Of a stretch of 16,011 bases of DNA, positions 6,992 to 14,844 are shown piece by piece. The position numbers and the translations under genes were made by a program. The stretch comes from an uncultured Alphaproteobacteria bacterium (GTDB lineage: Bacteria; Pseudomonadota; Alphaproteobacteria; Rs-D84). Position 1 is the stretch's first letter, and every line of letters starts with the position of its first letter. The stretch is from assembly GCA_946625925.1 (NCBI GenBank), contig CAMOTP010000019.1, positions 1 through 16,011 of the forward strand. Direction: 5' to 3'. The notes beneath the pieces are model-generated. The model was not told the DNA's origin, made no database searches, and saw only the letters and a list, made by a program, of their open reading frames with translations.

Positions 6992-7579
6992 TTATTTTTT
7001 CCACTTCCATTCAATACTAGATTCATTTCCATGAATCAGACGTACAATATTATCTTTATGACGAATTGCACATAAAATAGAAATAGCCAAACAAGGCCAT
7101 CCAATTGAGAAATTCATTACGAACCCTAATACCGGGAACAAACAAAATACAACAACAGCCCCCAATGAAGATTTTCCCGAAGTCAATGCAACAATTAACC
7201 ATTCTATACCACACACGACAAATATAATAGGATTAATAGCCAACATAACACCGAACAAAGACGATATTCCCTTTCCACCATGAAATTTAAGCCAAACTGG
7301 GAAACAGTGTCCAACAACAGCAAAAAAACCACACCAAGCACCAAAAACAACGCCATACAACCGCCACCCCAGCCATATAGCAATCATCGCCTTGGCCATA
7401 TCCAAGATCCAAACCAATCCGGCCATTCGCAACCCGCCAACACGCATAACATTGGTTGCCCCGATATTTCCACTGCCAACCTTGCGCAAATCACCACGCC
7501 CCATCATTTTAGTAAAAATCAGTCCCATAGGGATACTTCCAAGGACATATGCAACCATAACGATAAAAAAACACAACAT
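6992..7579 (-). CDS. plsY: Glycerol-3-phosphate acyltransferase PlsY
   Basis: Integral inner-membrane enzyme that transfers an acyl group from acyl-phosphate to glycerol-3-phosphate, the first step of phospholipid synthesis in the PlsX/PlsY route. 195 residues, the usual size, with about five hydrophobic segments. All three family motifs are visible: SGNIGATNVMR (36-46), GHCFPVWLKFHGGKG (about 90-104) and the C-terminal RHKDNIVRLIHGNE (about 173-186). ATG 7579 is taken as the start; a weak GGGA lies upstream and a second in-frame Met is at residue 8. It is divergent from rpsT across a 75-bp gap. No clear terminator follows the stop before the promoter of the next gene. Confidence 0.95.
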   Translation of the reverse strand: MLCFFIVMVAYVLGSIPMGLIFTKMMGRGDLRKVGSGNIGATNVMRVGGLRMAGLVWILDMAKAMIAIWLGWRLYGVVFGAWCGFFAVVGHCFPVWLKFHGGKGISSLFGVMLAINPIIFVVCGIEWLIVALTSGKSSLGAVVVFCLFPVLGFVMNFSIGWPCLAISILCAIRHKDNIVRLIHGNESSIEWKWKK

Positions 7580-7592
7580 TTTTAGATTTCCC

Positions 7593-7620
7593 TTGATTTT
7601 CTTTTTTGTTTATATAAAAT
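7593..7620 (+). promoter_or_regulatory. Candidate rpsT promoter
   Basis: TTGATT (7593-7598), 16-base spacer, TAAAAT (7615-7620), about 35 bases before the rpsT start. Several overlapping AT-rich alternatives exist, so the exact boxes are uncertain. Confidence 0.35.
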
Positions 7621-7654
7621 AACATAAACACATAAAAAATAAAAGGAAAATAAA

Positions 7655-7915
7655 TTGGCAAATCATAAGTCATCTAAAAAAAGAATTTTGGTTACAATCA
7701 AAAAGAATGCTATTAACACCGCTCGTCGCAGTGCTGTTAAAACAGAAACCAAAAAGGCATTGGCTGCAATCGCTAGTGGCGACAAGGCAGCTGCAACAGC
7801 AGCAGTTAGATCTGCAGAAAGCAAAATTATGAAGGCAGCAGGCAAAGTAATGCCAAAAAAACGTGCTGCACGCAAAGTTTCTCGCTTGGCCAAGAAAGCA
7901 GCTAAAATTGCTTAA
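7655..7915 (+). CDS. rpsT: 30S ribosomal protein S20
   Basis: Primary binding protein of the 16S rRNA 5' domain. 86 residues, the family length, rich in Lys, Arg and Ala, with the N-terminal signature MANHKSSKKRI, the central basic/Ala-rich helices (about 20-60) and the AGKVMPKKRAARKVSRLAKK tail (63-82). The start is TTG at 7655, the only sensible start because the family begins ANxKSAxKR directly after the initiator; AAAAGGA lies 7 bases upstream. E. coli rpsT also starts with UUG, which there takes part in autogenous control, so the rare start may be regulatory here too (inference). It is followed by a strong terminator 24 bases after the stop. Confidence 0.97.
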   Translation: MANHKSSKKRILVTIKKNAINTARRSAVKTETKKALAAIASGDKAAATAAVRSAESKIMKAAGKVMPKKRAARKVSRLAKKAAKIA

Positions 7916-7939
7916 CTTGTTGTAATGCAGTAAAGATTC

Positions 7940-7964
7940 ACCCCACTTTTGTGGGGTATTTTTC
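7940..7964 (+). terminator. Intrinsic terminator of rpsT
   Basis: ACCCCAC (7940-7946), TTTT loop, GTGGGGT (7951-7957), then ATTTTTC: a compact GC-rich hairpin with a U-tract. Confidence 0.9.
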
Positions 7965-7971
7965 GTGTAAT

Positions 7972-8004
7972 AAAAAATCCGGATAATATATCCGGATTTT
8001 TTTA
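7972..8004. terminator. Bidirectional terminator between rpsT and the secretin operon
   Basis: AATCCGGATA (7976-7985) and TATCCGGATT (7989-7998) form a 10-bp perfect stem, extended by an A-run on the left and a T-run on the right. The symmetrical A/T flanks let it work in both directions; its main use is likely to end the minus-strand secretin operon 14 bases after the stop, and it backs up the rpsT terminator. Confidence 0.88.
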
Positions 8005-8017
8005 TTTATAACATTAA

Positions 8018-9646
8018 TTAATTCAACGGTGCACCCCAATTTTGTTGGATACTACGTTCTGCATCTAATGGACTAATTAATACTTGTGGTGTCAATATAA
8101 CAACCAACACATCGCGTCCAGATGCAGTCGAACGAGAACCAGACAATGCCATAAAGTCAGGATCGCCCAAACCATAACGAGTGTCATTATTCTTTTGTTT
8201 TTCAAATCCGGATACAACCAACATTTGTCCAGATTCCATAATAACCTCTTGCATAAAACTACGTTCTTCTACTTCTGGTAATTGCAATGTCACCTCGCCA
8301 ATCGTTTGAGTAGACATTTTTACCAATTCACGTACAGACATTCTGAACAACAACAAGATTTTGCCATTTTCTAACACATTTGGCAATAATTGCATTGAAA
8401 AACCTGTCTGCAAATCAGCCTGATCAACCGTACTGGATTCAACAGTTGTAAAGTTTCTTGATTCGAAACGTTTAATATATCCCGTAGATGTCATATTGCT
8501 AACCGGCGCAACACGATTATTACGCGTTGTCACACCAACATTGGTAACCAAAGATACTTTTCCTTGTTTTGCCAAAGCCTCAATCAAACCTGTACTGCCT
8601 GCACCACGTGCCAATGAACCATTCATAATTTGATCGTTGGTATAAGCACCACTAACCACACTACCATTTTCAACGTGTGTTGCACCCGTTTGTGCAGACA
8701 AAGCATTAGACAACACAGCAATGTTCATCGAACTGGCACCAACCGCAGCCAAATTGTTCTTTGGATTTGCGACAATATTCAACCCTGATGTAGAATTAAT
8801 AGCTGCAGCCAAATTCAACCCAAACGCAGAATCATTAGAAATTGACACTTGCAAAACTTTAACATCAATCGTCACCAATTGGGACAAACGTCTGTTTTGT
8901 TTTTCAACATAATCGCCAATACGGGCCAACACAGAAGGAGGAGCCGTGGCTGTAATAGTTCCCAAACTGCGTGAAACAGTAAACCCTGAATTTTCAGCCT
9001 TGCCTACAATAGCCGTCAAAGCCTTTTCAACCTCGTCCCATTCTTTCATGGTCGATTCCAAAACGACCTGACCAGAATTATCAGCCTGAACAGCGGTTTG
9101 ATATGAAATATCCGTTCCCAAAGCATATAATGTAAATGTTCTGGTTTCCGTTTCATAGAAAACTATTGAATTTTTGTCATAATACCATAACAAATCCAAA
9201 TCAGTTGCAACCTGGGACAACAAACCAGACAATTTACCAGTATACGCAACATTTATTGTCTTTTTCAATTTTTCTGCATTAATTTGCTTATCTATTTTAA
9301 CAGGAATTCCTGTAATAGTATTAACATTATTAGCCAACACCTGTAAAGTCACAGGTTCATCTAATAATATAGTAATACCTGTATCTGTTTCAAATTGAGC
9401 CGGCAAATTATTACGATGTTCTAATGATATAGATTTATTTCCTAACCAGACCCCTTCGGACATAGAAACCGTATCACCACTGGCCACTTTGGCACGTGGA
9501 TTTTTTGCCATTTCGAACGCATCATACGCATTAACAAAATCTTGGTCCACAGTTGATGCAACCTTTACAGACTGTTCTCTCGCACATCCTGCAATCAGTG
9601 CACCCAAACAGGCAAACAAAACTAACTTCTTTAATAATGTTCTCAT
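8018..9646 (-). CDS. PilN/TcpC-type secretin lipoprotein (type IVb pilus outer-membrane channel)
   Basis: Outer-membrane secretin expected to form the multimeric exit pore of a type IVb pilus or related secretion system. 542 residues. An N-terminal lipoprotein signal peptide ends in the lipobox ALIAGC, with Cys21 as the lipidation site, as in BfpB/TcpC/PilN secretins. Periplasmic N-domains: an STN-like region at about 88-165 (IPVKIDKQINAEKLKKTINV, then the DLDLLWYY stretch) and an N1-like region to about 270. The secretin core spans about 355-522, with LQTGFSMQLLPNVLENGKILL (413-433), EVEERSFMQEVIMESGQMLVVSGF and the final VLVVILTPQVL. Start ATG 9646 has AGGAG 9 bases upstream. It is the second gene of an operon, 34 bases after the TcpQ-like gene, the same order as tcpQ-tcpC in Vibrio cholerae. 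No pilin, ATPase or platform gene is in the window. Confidence 0.88.
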   Translation of the reverse strand: MRTLLKKLVLFACLGALIAGCAREQSVKVASTVDQDFVNAYDAFEMAKNPRAKVASGDTVSMSEGVWLGNKSISLEHRNNLPAQFETDTGITILLDEPVTLQVLANNVNTITGIPVKIDKQINAEKLKKTINVAYTGKLSGLLSQVATDLDLLWYYDKNSIVFYETETRTFTLYALGTDISYQTAVQADNSGQVVLESTMKEWDEVEKALTAIVGKAENSGFTVSRSLGTITATAPPSVLARIGDYVEKQNRRLSQLVTIDVKVLQVSISNDSAFGLNLAAAINSTSGLNIVANPKNNLAAVGASSMNIAVLSNALSAQTGATHVENGSVVSGAYTNDQIMNGSLARGAGSTGLIEALAKQGKVSLVTNVGVTTRNNRVAPVSNMTSTGYIKRFESRNFTTVESSTVDQADLQTGFSMQLLPNVLENGKILLLFRMSVRELVKMSTQTIGEVTLQLPEVEERSFMQEVIMESGQMLVVSGFEKQKNNDTRYGLGDPDFMALSGSRSTASGRDVLVVILTPQVLISPLDAERSIQQNWGAPLN

Positions 9647-9680
9647 ATCTCTATTCTCCTACTATGGACACAAAACAAAA

Positions 9681-10532
9681 CTACTCTTCATTCGTAGAAA
9701 TTACCAACACCAAATTTCCCTTATAGAATTTTGCATATGGGACAGGTGTGGCACGTCCAAAATTACGCACCAATGCAGACGCAACATCTGTAAAACGCCC
9801 CTTGAATACAGCACTGGCCTCTATTGGATATTCACGAGATGTGGCCCAAACCAAATCCCAACCTTCTTTATCACACCAACTTTGCAAAACCTCACGCAGG
9901 GTCTGACCATTTGCAACAACCCAAGAACGAACCTGATCTGCTTGTGATTTTGGCGCTTCGGCATCACTCTTCACAGCAATCTCCGCAACATCCGCTTCTT
10001 CATCCATTTCCAAGAAAGCCGCGTCCGCTGCACCATTACGTTTTGCACAATTTTTACGTCCACTACGTGATACAGCCAAAACATCACCACCATCATCTTC
10101 TAAAACTTCACGACGCAACAATGGCATTTCGGCACCGTTTTCACATTCGTCATCAAAACCCATCGGTATCCGATGTCCATGCAACATATTGGCACCACCT
10201 GTCCAACCAGTACCATTAAAATCAAACGAATTATCAACAACCATATCATCACTAATTTTAGAAACAATACGGATACTATTACCATTATCAGCCTGAGGCT
10301 TATCATCACAACTGACAGTCACATCAGCATCAGAACCAGCCAATGGCCACGCAGGAACAGCTTCATCAGAATTTGTATTTTGTACCGCCTCAGCCTTCTG
10401 TTCATTTTTATATTCAGAACGAGACTGTTTAGTAAACACTTCGGATGTTGTTACCTGGGGTAAATATTCACTGGCAAAACAATAGCCAGCAGCAGTTGCA
10501 AACATTGCAAAAATCAAAAACTTACGAAACAT
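9681..10532 (-). CDS. TcpQ/PilL-domain exported protein, partner of the secretin
   Basis: 283 residues with a signal peptide (about 1-20, cleaved near CFA|SE), a long acidic, low-complexity middle (25-200) and a C-terminal TcpQ-type domain (about 203-280): WVVANGQTLREVLQSWC, EGWDLVWATSREYPIEA, FKGRFTDVASALVRNF and FYKGNLVLVIS. In known type IVb pilus systems TcpQ-like proteins are periplasmic partners that help the cognate secretin localise and assemble; the same role is inferred here from the gene order. AGGA lies 8 bases before ATG 10532. The operon has a strong promoter just upstream. The middle region with many Asp/Glu and isolated Cys (75, 130, 162) has no recognisable fold. The domain call rests on the pattern above, not on a profile search. 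Confidence 0.8.
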   Translation of the reverse strand: MFRKFLIFAMFATAAGYCFASEYLPQVTTSEVFTKQSRSEYKNEQKAEAVQNTNSDEAVPAWPLAGSDADVTVSCDDKPQADNGNSIRIVSKISDDMVVDNSFDFNGTGWTGGANMLHGHRIPMGFDDECENGAEMPLLRREVLEDDGGDVLAVSRSGRKNCAKRNGAADAAFLEMDEEADVAEIAVKSDAEAPKSQADQVRSWVVANGQTLREVLQSWCDKEGWDLVWATSREYPIEASAVFKGRFTDVASALVRNFGRATPVPYAKFYKGNLVLVISTNEE

Positions 10533-10565
10533 TTAAAGGTCCTTTCTTTCAATCTAGATACCCTT

Positions 10566-10594
10566 ATTATAACAATTTGACCGAATCTGTGCAA
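10566..10594 (-). promoter_or_regulatory. Promoter of the tcpQ-like/secretin operon
   Basis: Minus-strand TTGCAC (10589-10594), 17-base spacer and perfect TATAAT (10566-10571), about 33 bases before the ATG. It diverges from the 10700 operon. Confidence 0.72.
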
Positions 10595-10665
10595 GACTAA
10601 AAAACATCATATTGTATTGTTTTTATTTTATTGGTGCATAAAAACATACGAATCGAAAAAATGTG

Positions 10666-10674
10666 TGTTATACT
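10666..10674 (+). promoter_or_regulatory. Extended -10 promoter of the suf operon
   Basis: TGTTATACT (10666-10674) is an extended -10 (TGnTATACT) 25 bases before the ATG at 10700. No good -35 box is seen at the normal distance, so activity may depend on the TG extension or on an activator. No IscR-like site was recognised. Confidence 0.45.
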
Positions 10675-10699
10675 ACATAATAAATTCAGGAGTTTTAAC

Positions 10700-11242
10700 A
10701 TGCAAAATACAATTATCTTAATTTTATCTATACTGACACTAGCCACTACAATCGGGATTTTTGTAATTATACGTAATCTAAATTCAAAAATTTCCAACAT
10801 CAATAATACACTAACATTCCAATACAATTTAATTATGAAAATACAGTCTGTATTAAAAAACAAAAACGCAACCAATGCCGTTGCCGAAAATGCAGAAATC
10901 ATTTATTCCGATTTATTACAAAATTTAATTCCTGTCATGGCAGCAATTGACGCAATGCCACGCAACACAAACGAACACCCATTATGGCGTGCACTGGGTG
11001 GGATTATGGATGAATATGCAAAAAATCCATTTACTTTGGAAAAATTACGTCGTTGCATCAAATTGGACAGCAGTATTGCACAAAATATAGATAATTACAT
11101 CACACGTGCCAACAGACTTCTACAATATTTAACAACAACTGAACCTGACGGAATTTTAGCGTCTACTTTTACAGACGGATTATTGGGACAGTCTCTCACA
11201 TTTTTCAACCAAGCACAACAACTTGCAGAAAATGGTGATTAA
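10700..11242 (+). CDS. Membrane-anchored protein of unknown function, first gene of the suf operon
   Basis: 180 residues from ATG 10700 (AGGAG 7 bases upstream); a longer frame to 10631 is rejected because it would run through the promoter and hide the membrane segment. A single N-terminal hydrophobic segment (about 3-25) has few flanking charges before it, followed by a likely coiled-coil region (26-55) and a soluble helical domain with PLWRALGGIMDEY (94-106) and repeated Leu/Ile spacing to the end. The layout suits a type II or N-in anchor with a cytoplasmic or periplasmic helical domain. It stops 2 bases before the TTG of sufB and shares its promoter, so co-expression with SufBC is very likely. 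I recognise no family; it is not SufD, SufS, SufE, SufU or IscR. Possible roles as a SufBC membrane tether are speculation. Confidence 0.78.
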   Translation: MQNTIILILSILTLATTIGIFVIIRNLNSKISNINNTLTFQYNLIMKIQSVLKNKNATNAVAENAEIIYSDLLQNLIPVMAAIDAMPRNTNEHPLWRALGGIMDEYAKNPFTLEKLRRCIKLDSSIAQNIDNYITRANRLLQYLTTTEPDGILASTFTDGLLGQSLTFFNQAQQLAENGD

Positions 11243-11244
11243 AC

Positions 11245-12570
11245 TTGAAATTAAATCATAATCTTATACGTGAGATATCAGAAAAAAGACATGAACCAAA
11301 ATGGCTTTTGGATTGGCGTCTTGCTGCATTTGATGAATGGAAAAAAATGACGGAACCCCACTGGGCCGAAATAGATTATTCGCCAATTGATTATGATTCT
11401 TTTGATTATTATGCCACACAAAAATCAATTGATAATTCAGAACTGGCAAACACATACAAAAAAATGGGAATACCAGAACACGAACAAAACGCATTATTGG
11501 GTATGGCCACAGATACCGTAATAGACAGTCAATCTGTTAACACATCATATCAACAAGAATTATCAAAACTGGGAATAATATTTTTACCTTTTTCCCAGGC
11601 GGTGATAAAACATCCTGATTTGGTAAAAAAATATCTGGGCAGTGTCGTACCATCAAACGATAATTTCTTTGCTGCATTAAACGCTGCTGTGTTTTCAGAT
11701 GGAACATTTGTATATGTTCCTAAAAACACAAAATGCCCTATTGATTTAGCAAGTTATTTTCGAATAGAAACCGCAAAAATTGGTCAATTTGAACGAACCC
11801 TTATTATAGCCGACCAAGGCGCCAACCTCAGCTATATGGAAGGATGTAGCGCCCCACGTCGCCCCAACCACCAATTACACAGTGGTGTTGTTGAAATTAT
11901 CGTTATGGATAATGCACATGTAAAATATTCTACTGTTCAAAATTGGTATCCAGGAAAACAACAAGGAAACAAATCAGTCGGTGGCATTTTAAACTTTGTC
12001 ACAAAACGTGGCAAATGTGAAAATAATGCAACACTCGATTGGACCCAAGTAGAAATTGGTTCAGCAATGACATGGAAATATCCATCCACAATTTTGTCCG
12101 GAAATAATGCACATAGCGATTTTTATTCACTAACAATAACACGTGGTGCACAACAATCTGATACAGGTACAAAAATGATACACATTGGCAATAATTCTGT
12201 ATCAAATATTTTATCGTATGGAATTGCTCTGGATAATTCAAAACAAACTTTTCGCAGTTTAGTAAATTTCACAGGAACAAATTGTACGAACGTTTCTAAA
12301 TGCGACACCACAATCATTGGCGATGCTGCAACAGCAAACACGATACCAACAATTATACATACAAATGACACCAATAAACAATCCCACGAAGCAAAAACCG
12401 GCAGCATTGATTCAAACACACTATTCTTTTTAGAACAATCTGGTATAACCACAGATCAAGCAATTGCTCTAATTATCGGTGCAACAGCAAACCCAATTAT
12501 TTCTAGATTACCAATGGAATTCTTGGTAGAATCAAAACAACTGATACAAATGGCAATATCAAAGGAATAA
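11245..12570 (+). CDS. sufB: Fe-S cluster assembly scaffold SufB
   Basis: Scaffold subunit of the SUF Fe-S assembly complex, working with the SufC ATPase. 441 residues against about 480-495 in most SufB; the difference is mainly at the N-terminus. Family stretches in order: HEPKWLLDWRLAAFDEW (16-32), PHWAEIDY, KYLGSVVPSNDNFFAALNAAVFSDGT, GQFERTLIIAD (about 174-184), KYSTVQNWYPG, GGILNFVTKRG, WTQVEIGSAMTWKYPS and TGTKMIHIG. Key residues equivalent to E. coli Cys405 and His433-Glu434 are present in KCDTTIIGD and SHEAK. The common FYC motif near the C-terminus is FFL here. The start is TTG at 11245, preceded by a GGTGA-like site within the upstream gene's end; no ATG fits the family start. sufC follows 6 bases after the stop. 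SufD, SufS and SufE are not in the window. Confidence 0.93.
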   Translation: MKLNHNLIREISEKRHEPKWLLDWRLAAFDEWKKMTEPHWAEIDYSPIDYDSFDYYATQKSIDNSELANTYKKMGIPEHEQNALLGMATDTVIDSQSVNTSYQQELSKLGIIFLPFSQAVIKHPDLVKKYLGSVVPSNDNFFAALNAAVFSDGTFVYVPKNTKCPIDLASYFRIETAKIGQFERTLIIADQGANLSYMEGCSAPRRPNHQLHSGVVEIIVMDNAHVKYSTVQNWYPGKQQGNKSVGGILNFVTKRGKCENNATLDWTQVEIGSAMTWKYPSTILSGNNAHSDFYSLTITRGAQQSDTGTKMIHIGNNSVSNILSYGIALDNSKQTFRSLVNFTGTNCTNVSKCDTTIIGDAATANTIPTIIHTNDTNKQSHEAKTGSIDSNTLFFLEQSGITTDQAIALIIGATANPIISRLPMEFLVESKQLIQMAISKE

Positions 12571-12576
12571 TAAAAA

Positions 12577-13251
12577 ATGCTAAAAATAAAGAATTTATCA
12601 GTATCTGTTAACAGCAAAGTTTTATTAGATAATATCACATTATCTGTAAAACAAGGCGAACGCCATTTATTATCAGGTCATAATGGTTCTGGCAAATCAA
12701 CACTTGTTCAAACCATTGCCGGTAATCCTGAATACAAAATAGAATCCGGGGAAATTATATTTGATGGCACAGACATAACGAACGAGTCAACAACACGTCG
12801 TGCATTACTGGGAATATTTTTAGGTGCCCAAAATGTACCAGAAATACCTGGACTATCTGTAATGGGATTTTTAAAACATTCAATGATTGCACACAGACAT
12901 TTTGAAACCGGTCAAGATTTATCTATGGCCGAATTTTTGGAATCTTTGGAATTTGCCAGAAAAAAATTAAACATACCACAAGAATGGTTAAACCGTAGTA
13001 TAAATGTCGGTTTTTCCGGTGGTGAACGTAAACGTTTAATGTTATTAAGATTGATTATGACAAAACCCAAACTCGCCATACTAGATGAACCTGATTCTGG
13101 TGCCGATGCTGATACACAACAACAAATCGCAAATACAATACAAGAAATGACAGGCACCACTTTCATATTCATCAGTCATCAACAAAAATTTACAGATTTA
13201 GTTTCACCAACATCTGTAACAACACTAGAACAAGGAAAAATAAAAAAATAA
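12577..13251 (+). CDS. sufC: Fe-S cluster assembly ATPase SufC
   Basis: ABC-type ATPase that drives SufB(CD) conformational change during Fe-S assembly; cytoplasmic, no membrane domain. 224 residues, slightly shorter than the usual 245-260. Walker A GHNGSGKST (34-42), Q-loop region FLGAQNVPEIPG (about 81-92, matching the SufC-specific VEIPG pattern), signature FSGGERKRLMLL (about 145-156), Walker B LAILDEPDSGADAD (about 165-178, D-loop SGADAD) and H-loop FISHQQK. The SufC hallmark ILDEIDSGLD is ILDEPDSGAD here. Start ATG 12577 with AGGA 9 bases upstream; 6 bases after sufB. Downstream permease 49 bases away is probably in the same transcript. Confidence 0.93.
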   Translation: MLKIKNLSVSVNSKVLLDNITLSVKQGERHLLSGHNGSGKSTLVQTIAGNPEYKIESGEIIFDGTDITNESTTRRALLGIFLGAQNVPEIPGLSVMGFLKHSMIAHRHFETGQDLSMAEFLESLEFARKKLNIPQEWLNRSINVGFSGGERKRLMLLRLIMTKPKLAILDEPDSGADADTQQQIANTIQEMTGTTFIFISHQQKFTDLVSPTSVTTLEQGKIKK

Positions 13252-13299
13252 AAATCGCGCTATACGCATTAAAACCAAGGAAAAAAGGAGAACAAAACA

Positions 13300-14343
13300 A
13301 TGAACGGAATTATAATTTTTCTGGGTTTAATTATTATATTATGGTTTGGACGTTCTATATTAATTCCATTACTTGTTGCAATATTTTTATGGTATTTAAT
13401 AAACGCTATTGCTGCATATTATAGAAAATTAATGCCATTTAATTATTGTAAAAAAGTATGTCCACGTTTTTGGCCTGAATTTTTCAGCATCTTATCCATA
13501 TTATTATCTGCATTCAGTTTAGCTTTTTTATTCTATACGTTCGCAACACAAATCAATCCTATGTTTTCCGAATTGGTTGCACGAATTCCAGAAATACAGA
13601 CTAAATTAATAGATATCAGTACATATACATTTAATTCACTTGGATTAAAATTTGATATCGACATGTTCCCAAACTTAACAGACATTGTAAAATCTGTTGG
13701 TGCATCGGCTGCAAACATTGCGACATCATTGGGCATGATTTTGATTTACATTTTATTCTTATTCGTGGAACAAAGTACATTTCATGAAAAAATGAATAAT
13801 TTATTTGAAACAAAATCCAAAACCAAAAAATTTGGCTATATCGTAGAAAGTTTCGATAAAAACATGAAAAAGTATTTATTTATAAAAACATTTATTTCTG
13901 GTGCCACCGGAATTTGCGCATACATATGGTTCCATATCATCGGATTAGAATTTGCTGGCGTATGGGCTTTCTTGGTATTCATAATGAATTACATACCAAC
14001 AATTGGCTCAATTGTTGCATGTGCATTACCTATCCTATACGCATTAATTTCGGGCGATTCTGTAAATTTACCAATATTAACAGCCTGTGGCTTAATATCA
14101 CTAGAAATAATATTTGGAAACATACTGGATCCAAAATTAATGGGAAAAACATTAAACCTGTCGACCTTAGCAATTTTAATCAATTTAGTATTTTGGGGAT
14201 TGTTATGGGGAATCGCAGGAATGTTTTTCAGTGTTCCAATTCTAGCAGCAATATTTATTATCACAGCACAATTTGATTCAACCCGTTGGATTGCTGTATT
14301 GCTTTCCGCAGATGGTCAAATACCAGATAAAACAGAAGACTAA
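13300..14343 (+). CDS. AI-2E/PerM-family membrane permease
   Basis: Integral inner-membrane protein of the AI-2E exporter-like family (formerly UPF0118; YdiK/PerM/TqsA relatives). 347 residues with about eight hydrophobic segments: 1-17, 18-40, 61-83, 137-156, 198-222, 223-251, 262-275 and 290-324. The family signature region includes NYIPTIGSIVA (230-240), NILDPKLMGKTLNLS (274-288) and GLLWGIAGMFFSVPI (300-314). Family members include quorum-signal and Na+/H+ exporters, so the substrate cannot be read from sequence. GGAG lies 9 bases before ATG 13300. Last gene of the suf operon, terminated by a hairpin 8 bases after its stop. A link to Fe-S assembly is not established. Confidence 0.9.
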   Translation: MNGIIIFLGLIIILWFGRSILIPLLVAIFLWYLINAIAAYYRKLMPFNYCKKVCPRFWPEFFSILSILLSAFSLAFLFYTFATQINPMFSELVARIPEIQTKLIDISTYTFNSLGLKFDIDMFPNLTDIVKSVGASAANIATSLGMILIYILFLFVEQSTFHEKMNNLFETKSKTKKFGYIVESFDKNMKKYLFIKTFISGATGICAYIWFHIIGLEFAGVWAFLVFIMNYIPTIGSIVACALPILYALISGDSVNLPILTACGLISLEIIFGNILDPKLMGKTLNLSTLAILINLVFWGLLWGIAGMFFSVPILAAIFIITAQFDSTRWIAVLLSADGQIPDKTED

Positions 14344-14344
14344 C

Positions 14345-14378
14345 AAAAAAAGCACCACTATGTTGTGGTGCTTTTTTA
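14345..14378. terminator. Bidirectional terminator between the permease gene and ruvX
   Basis: GCACCAC (14352-14358), 6-base loop, GTGGTGC (14365-14371), flanked by A7 on the left and T6 on the right: perfect and symmetric. The TAA of ruvX (14376-14378) lies inside the T-run, so the hairpin starts only a few bases past that stop. Confidence 0.93.
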
Positions 14379-14822
14379 TTGTCGTTTAATAATAGCAATT
14401 GCATTTTCCAAAATAACACGTGCAGCCTCGGAATCCAATTTTTGCTTTATATCACGCACACGAACACGACCCATTGATTCTTGTGCCTCAGCAGATGACA
14501 GTGTTTCATCTAAAAAACAAATTGGTATATCTGTTTTTTCTGCCAACGAATTTGCAAAATCACGAACATTTTTTGTTGTATCTGATTCTGTTCCATCTGT
14601 ACGCAATGGCAAACCAATTACGATTCCTGCCACCCGCTCATCTTTAATCAAAGAAACCAACCTGCCCTGTAAATCATCGGAATTTTTTGAAACAATCGGC
14701 TCGCGCACAAAAACAAAACTGCAACTTTCATCTGTTATTGCAACCCCTGTGCGACGTGCACCCCAGTCAAGTCCAATAATGCGTCCATATGTAGGAAAAT
14801 CCTTGAAATCCGGCAAAATCAT
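14376..14822 (-). CDS. ruvX: YqgF/RuvX Holliday-junction resolvase-like nuclease (pre-16S rRNA processing)
   Basis: RNase H-fold protein implicated in pre-16S rRNA 5'-end maturation and described as a putative Holliday-junction resolvase. 148 residues, family length. Motifs: IIGLDWGARRTGVAITD (15-31, first catalytic Asp), VIGLPLRTDGTES (about 68-80), the DETLSSAEAQ block (about 104-113, acidic catalytic residue) and DSEAARVILENAI (about 129-141, final catalytic Asp). ATG 14822 with AAGGA 8 bases upstream. It converges on the permease gene and diverges from gatC. The -35/-10 pair TTGCTA-17-TATAGT lies inside the gatC start region. Confidence 0.93.
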   Translation of the reverse strand: MILPDFKDFPTYGRIIGLDWGARRTGVAITDESCSFVFVREPIVSKNSDDLQGRLVSLIKDERVAGIVIGLPLRTDGTESDTTKNVRDFANSLAEKTDIPICFLDETLSSAEAQESMGRVRVRDIKQKLDSEAARVILENAIAIIKRQ

Positions 14823-14830
14823 AGTATAAT
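14803..14830 (+). promoter_or_regulatory. gatC promoter inside the ruvX 5' end
   Basis: TTGAAA (14803-14808), 16-base spacer, perfect TATAAT (14825-14830), 29 bases before the gatC ATG. The -35 box is within the ruvX coding sequence. Confidence 0.7.
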
Positions 14831-14844
14831 TCCTTTACTCTGTA

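Noticed and set aside
10533..10699. A small gene or RNA in the tcpQ-suf divergent gap
   Set aside because: The gap is explained by two divergent promoters and leaders; no stable fold or coding frame with a start site was seen.
11999..12452. Minus-strand open frames within sufB
   Set aside because: Both are antisense to conserved SufB motifs and have no ribosome binding site or recognisable domain.
14365..14829. A 154-codon plus-strand open frame covering ruvX in antisense
   Set aside because: The minus strand has all the RuvX motifs. The plus-strand frame begins inside the terminator hairpin and lacks any family pattern.
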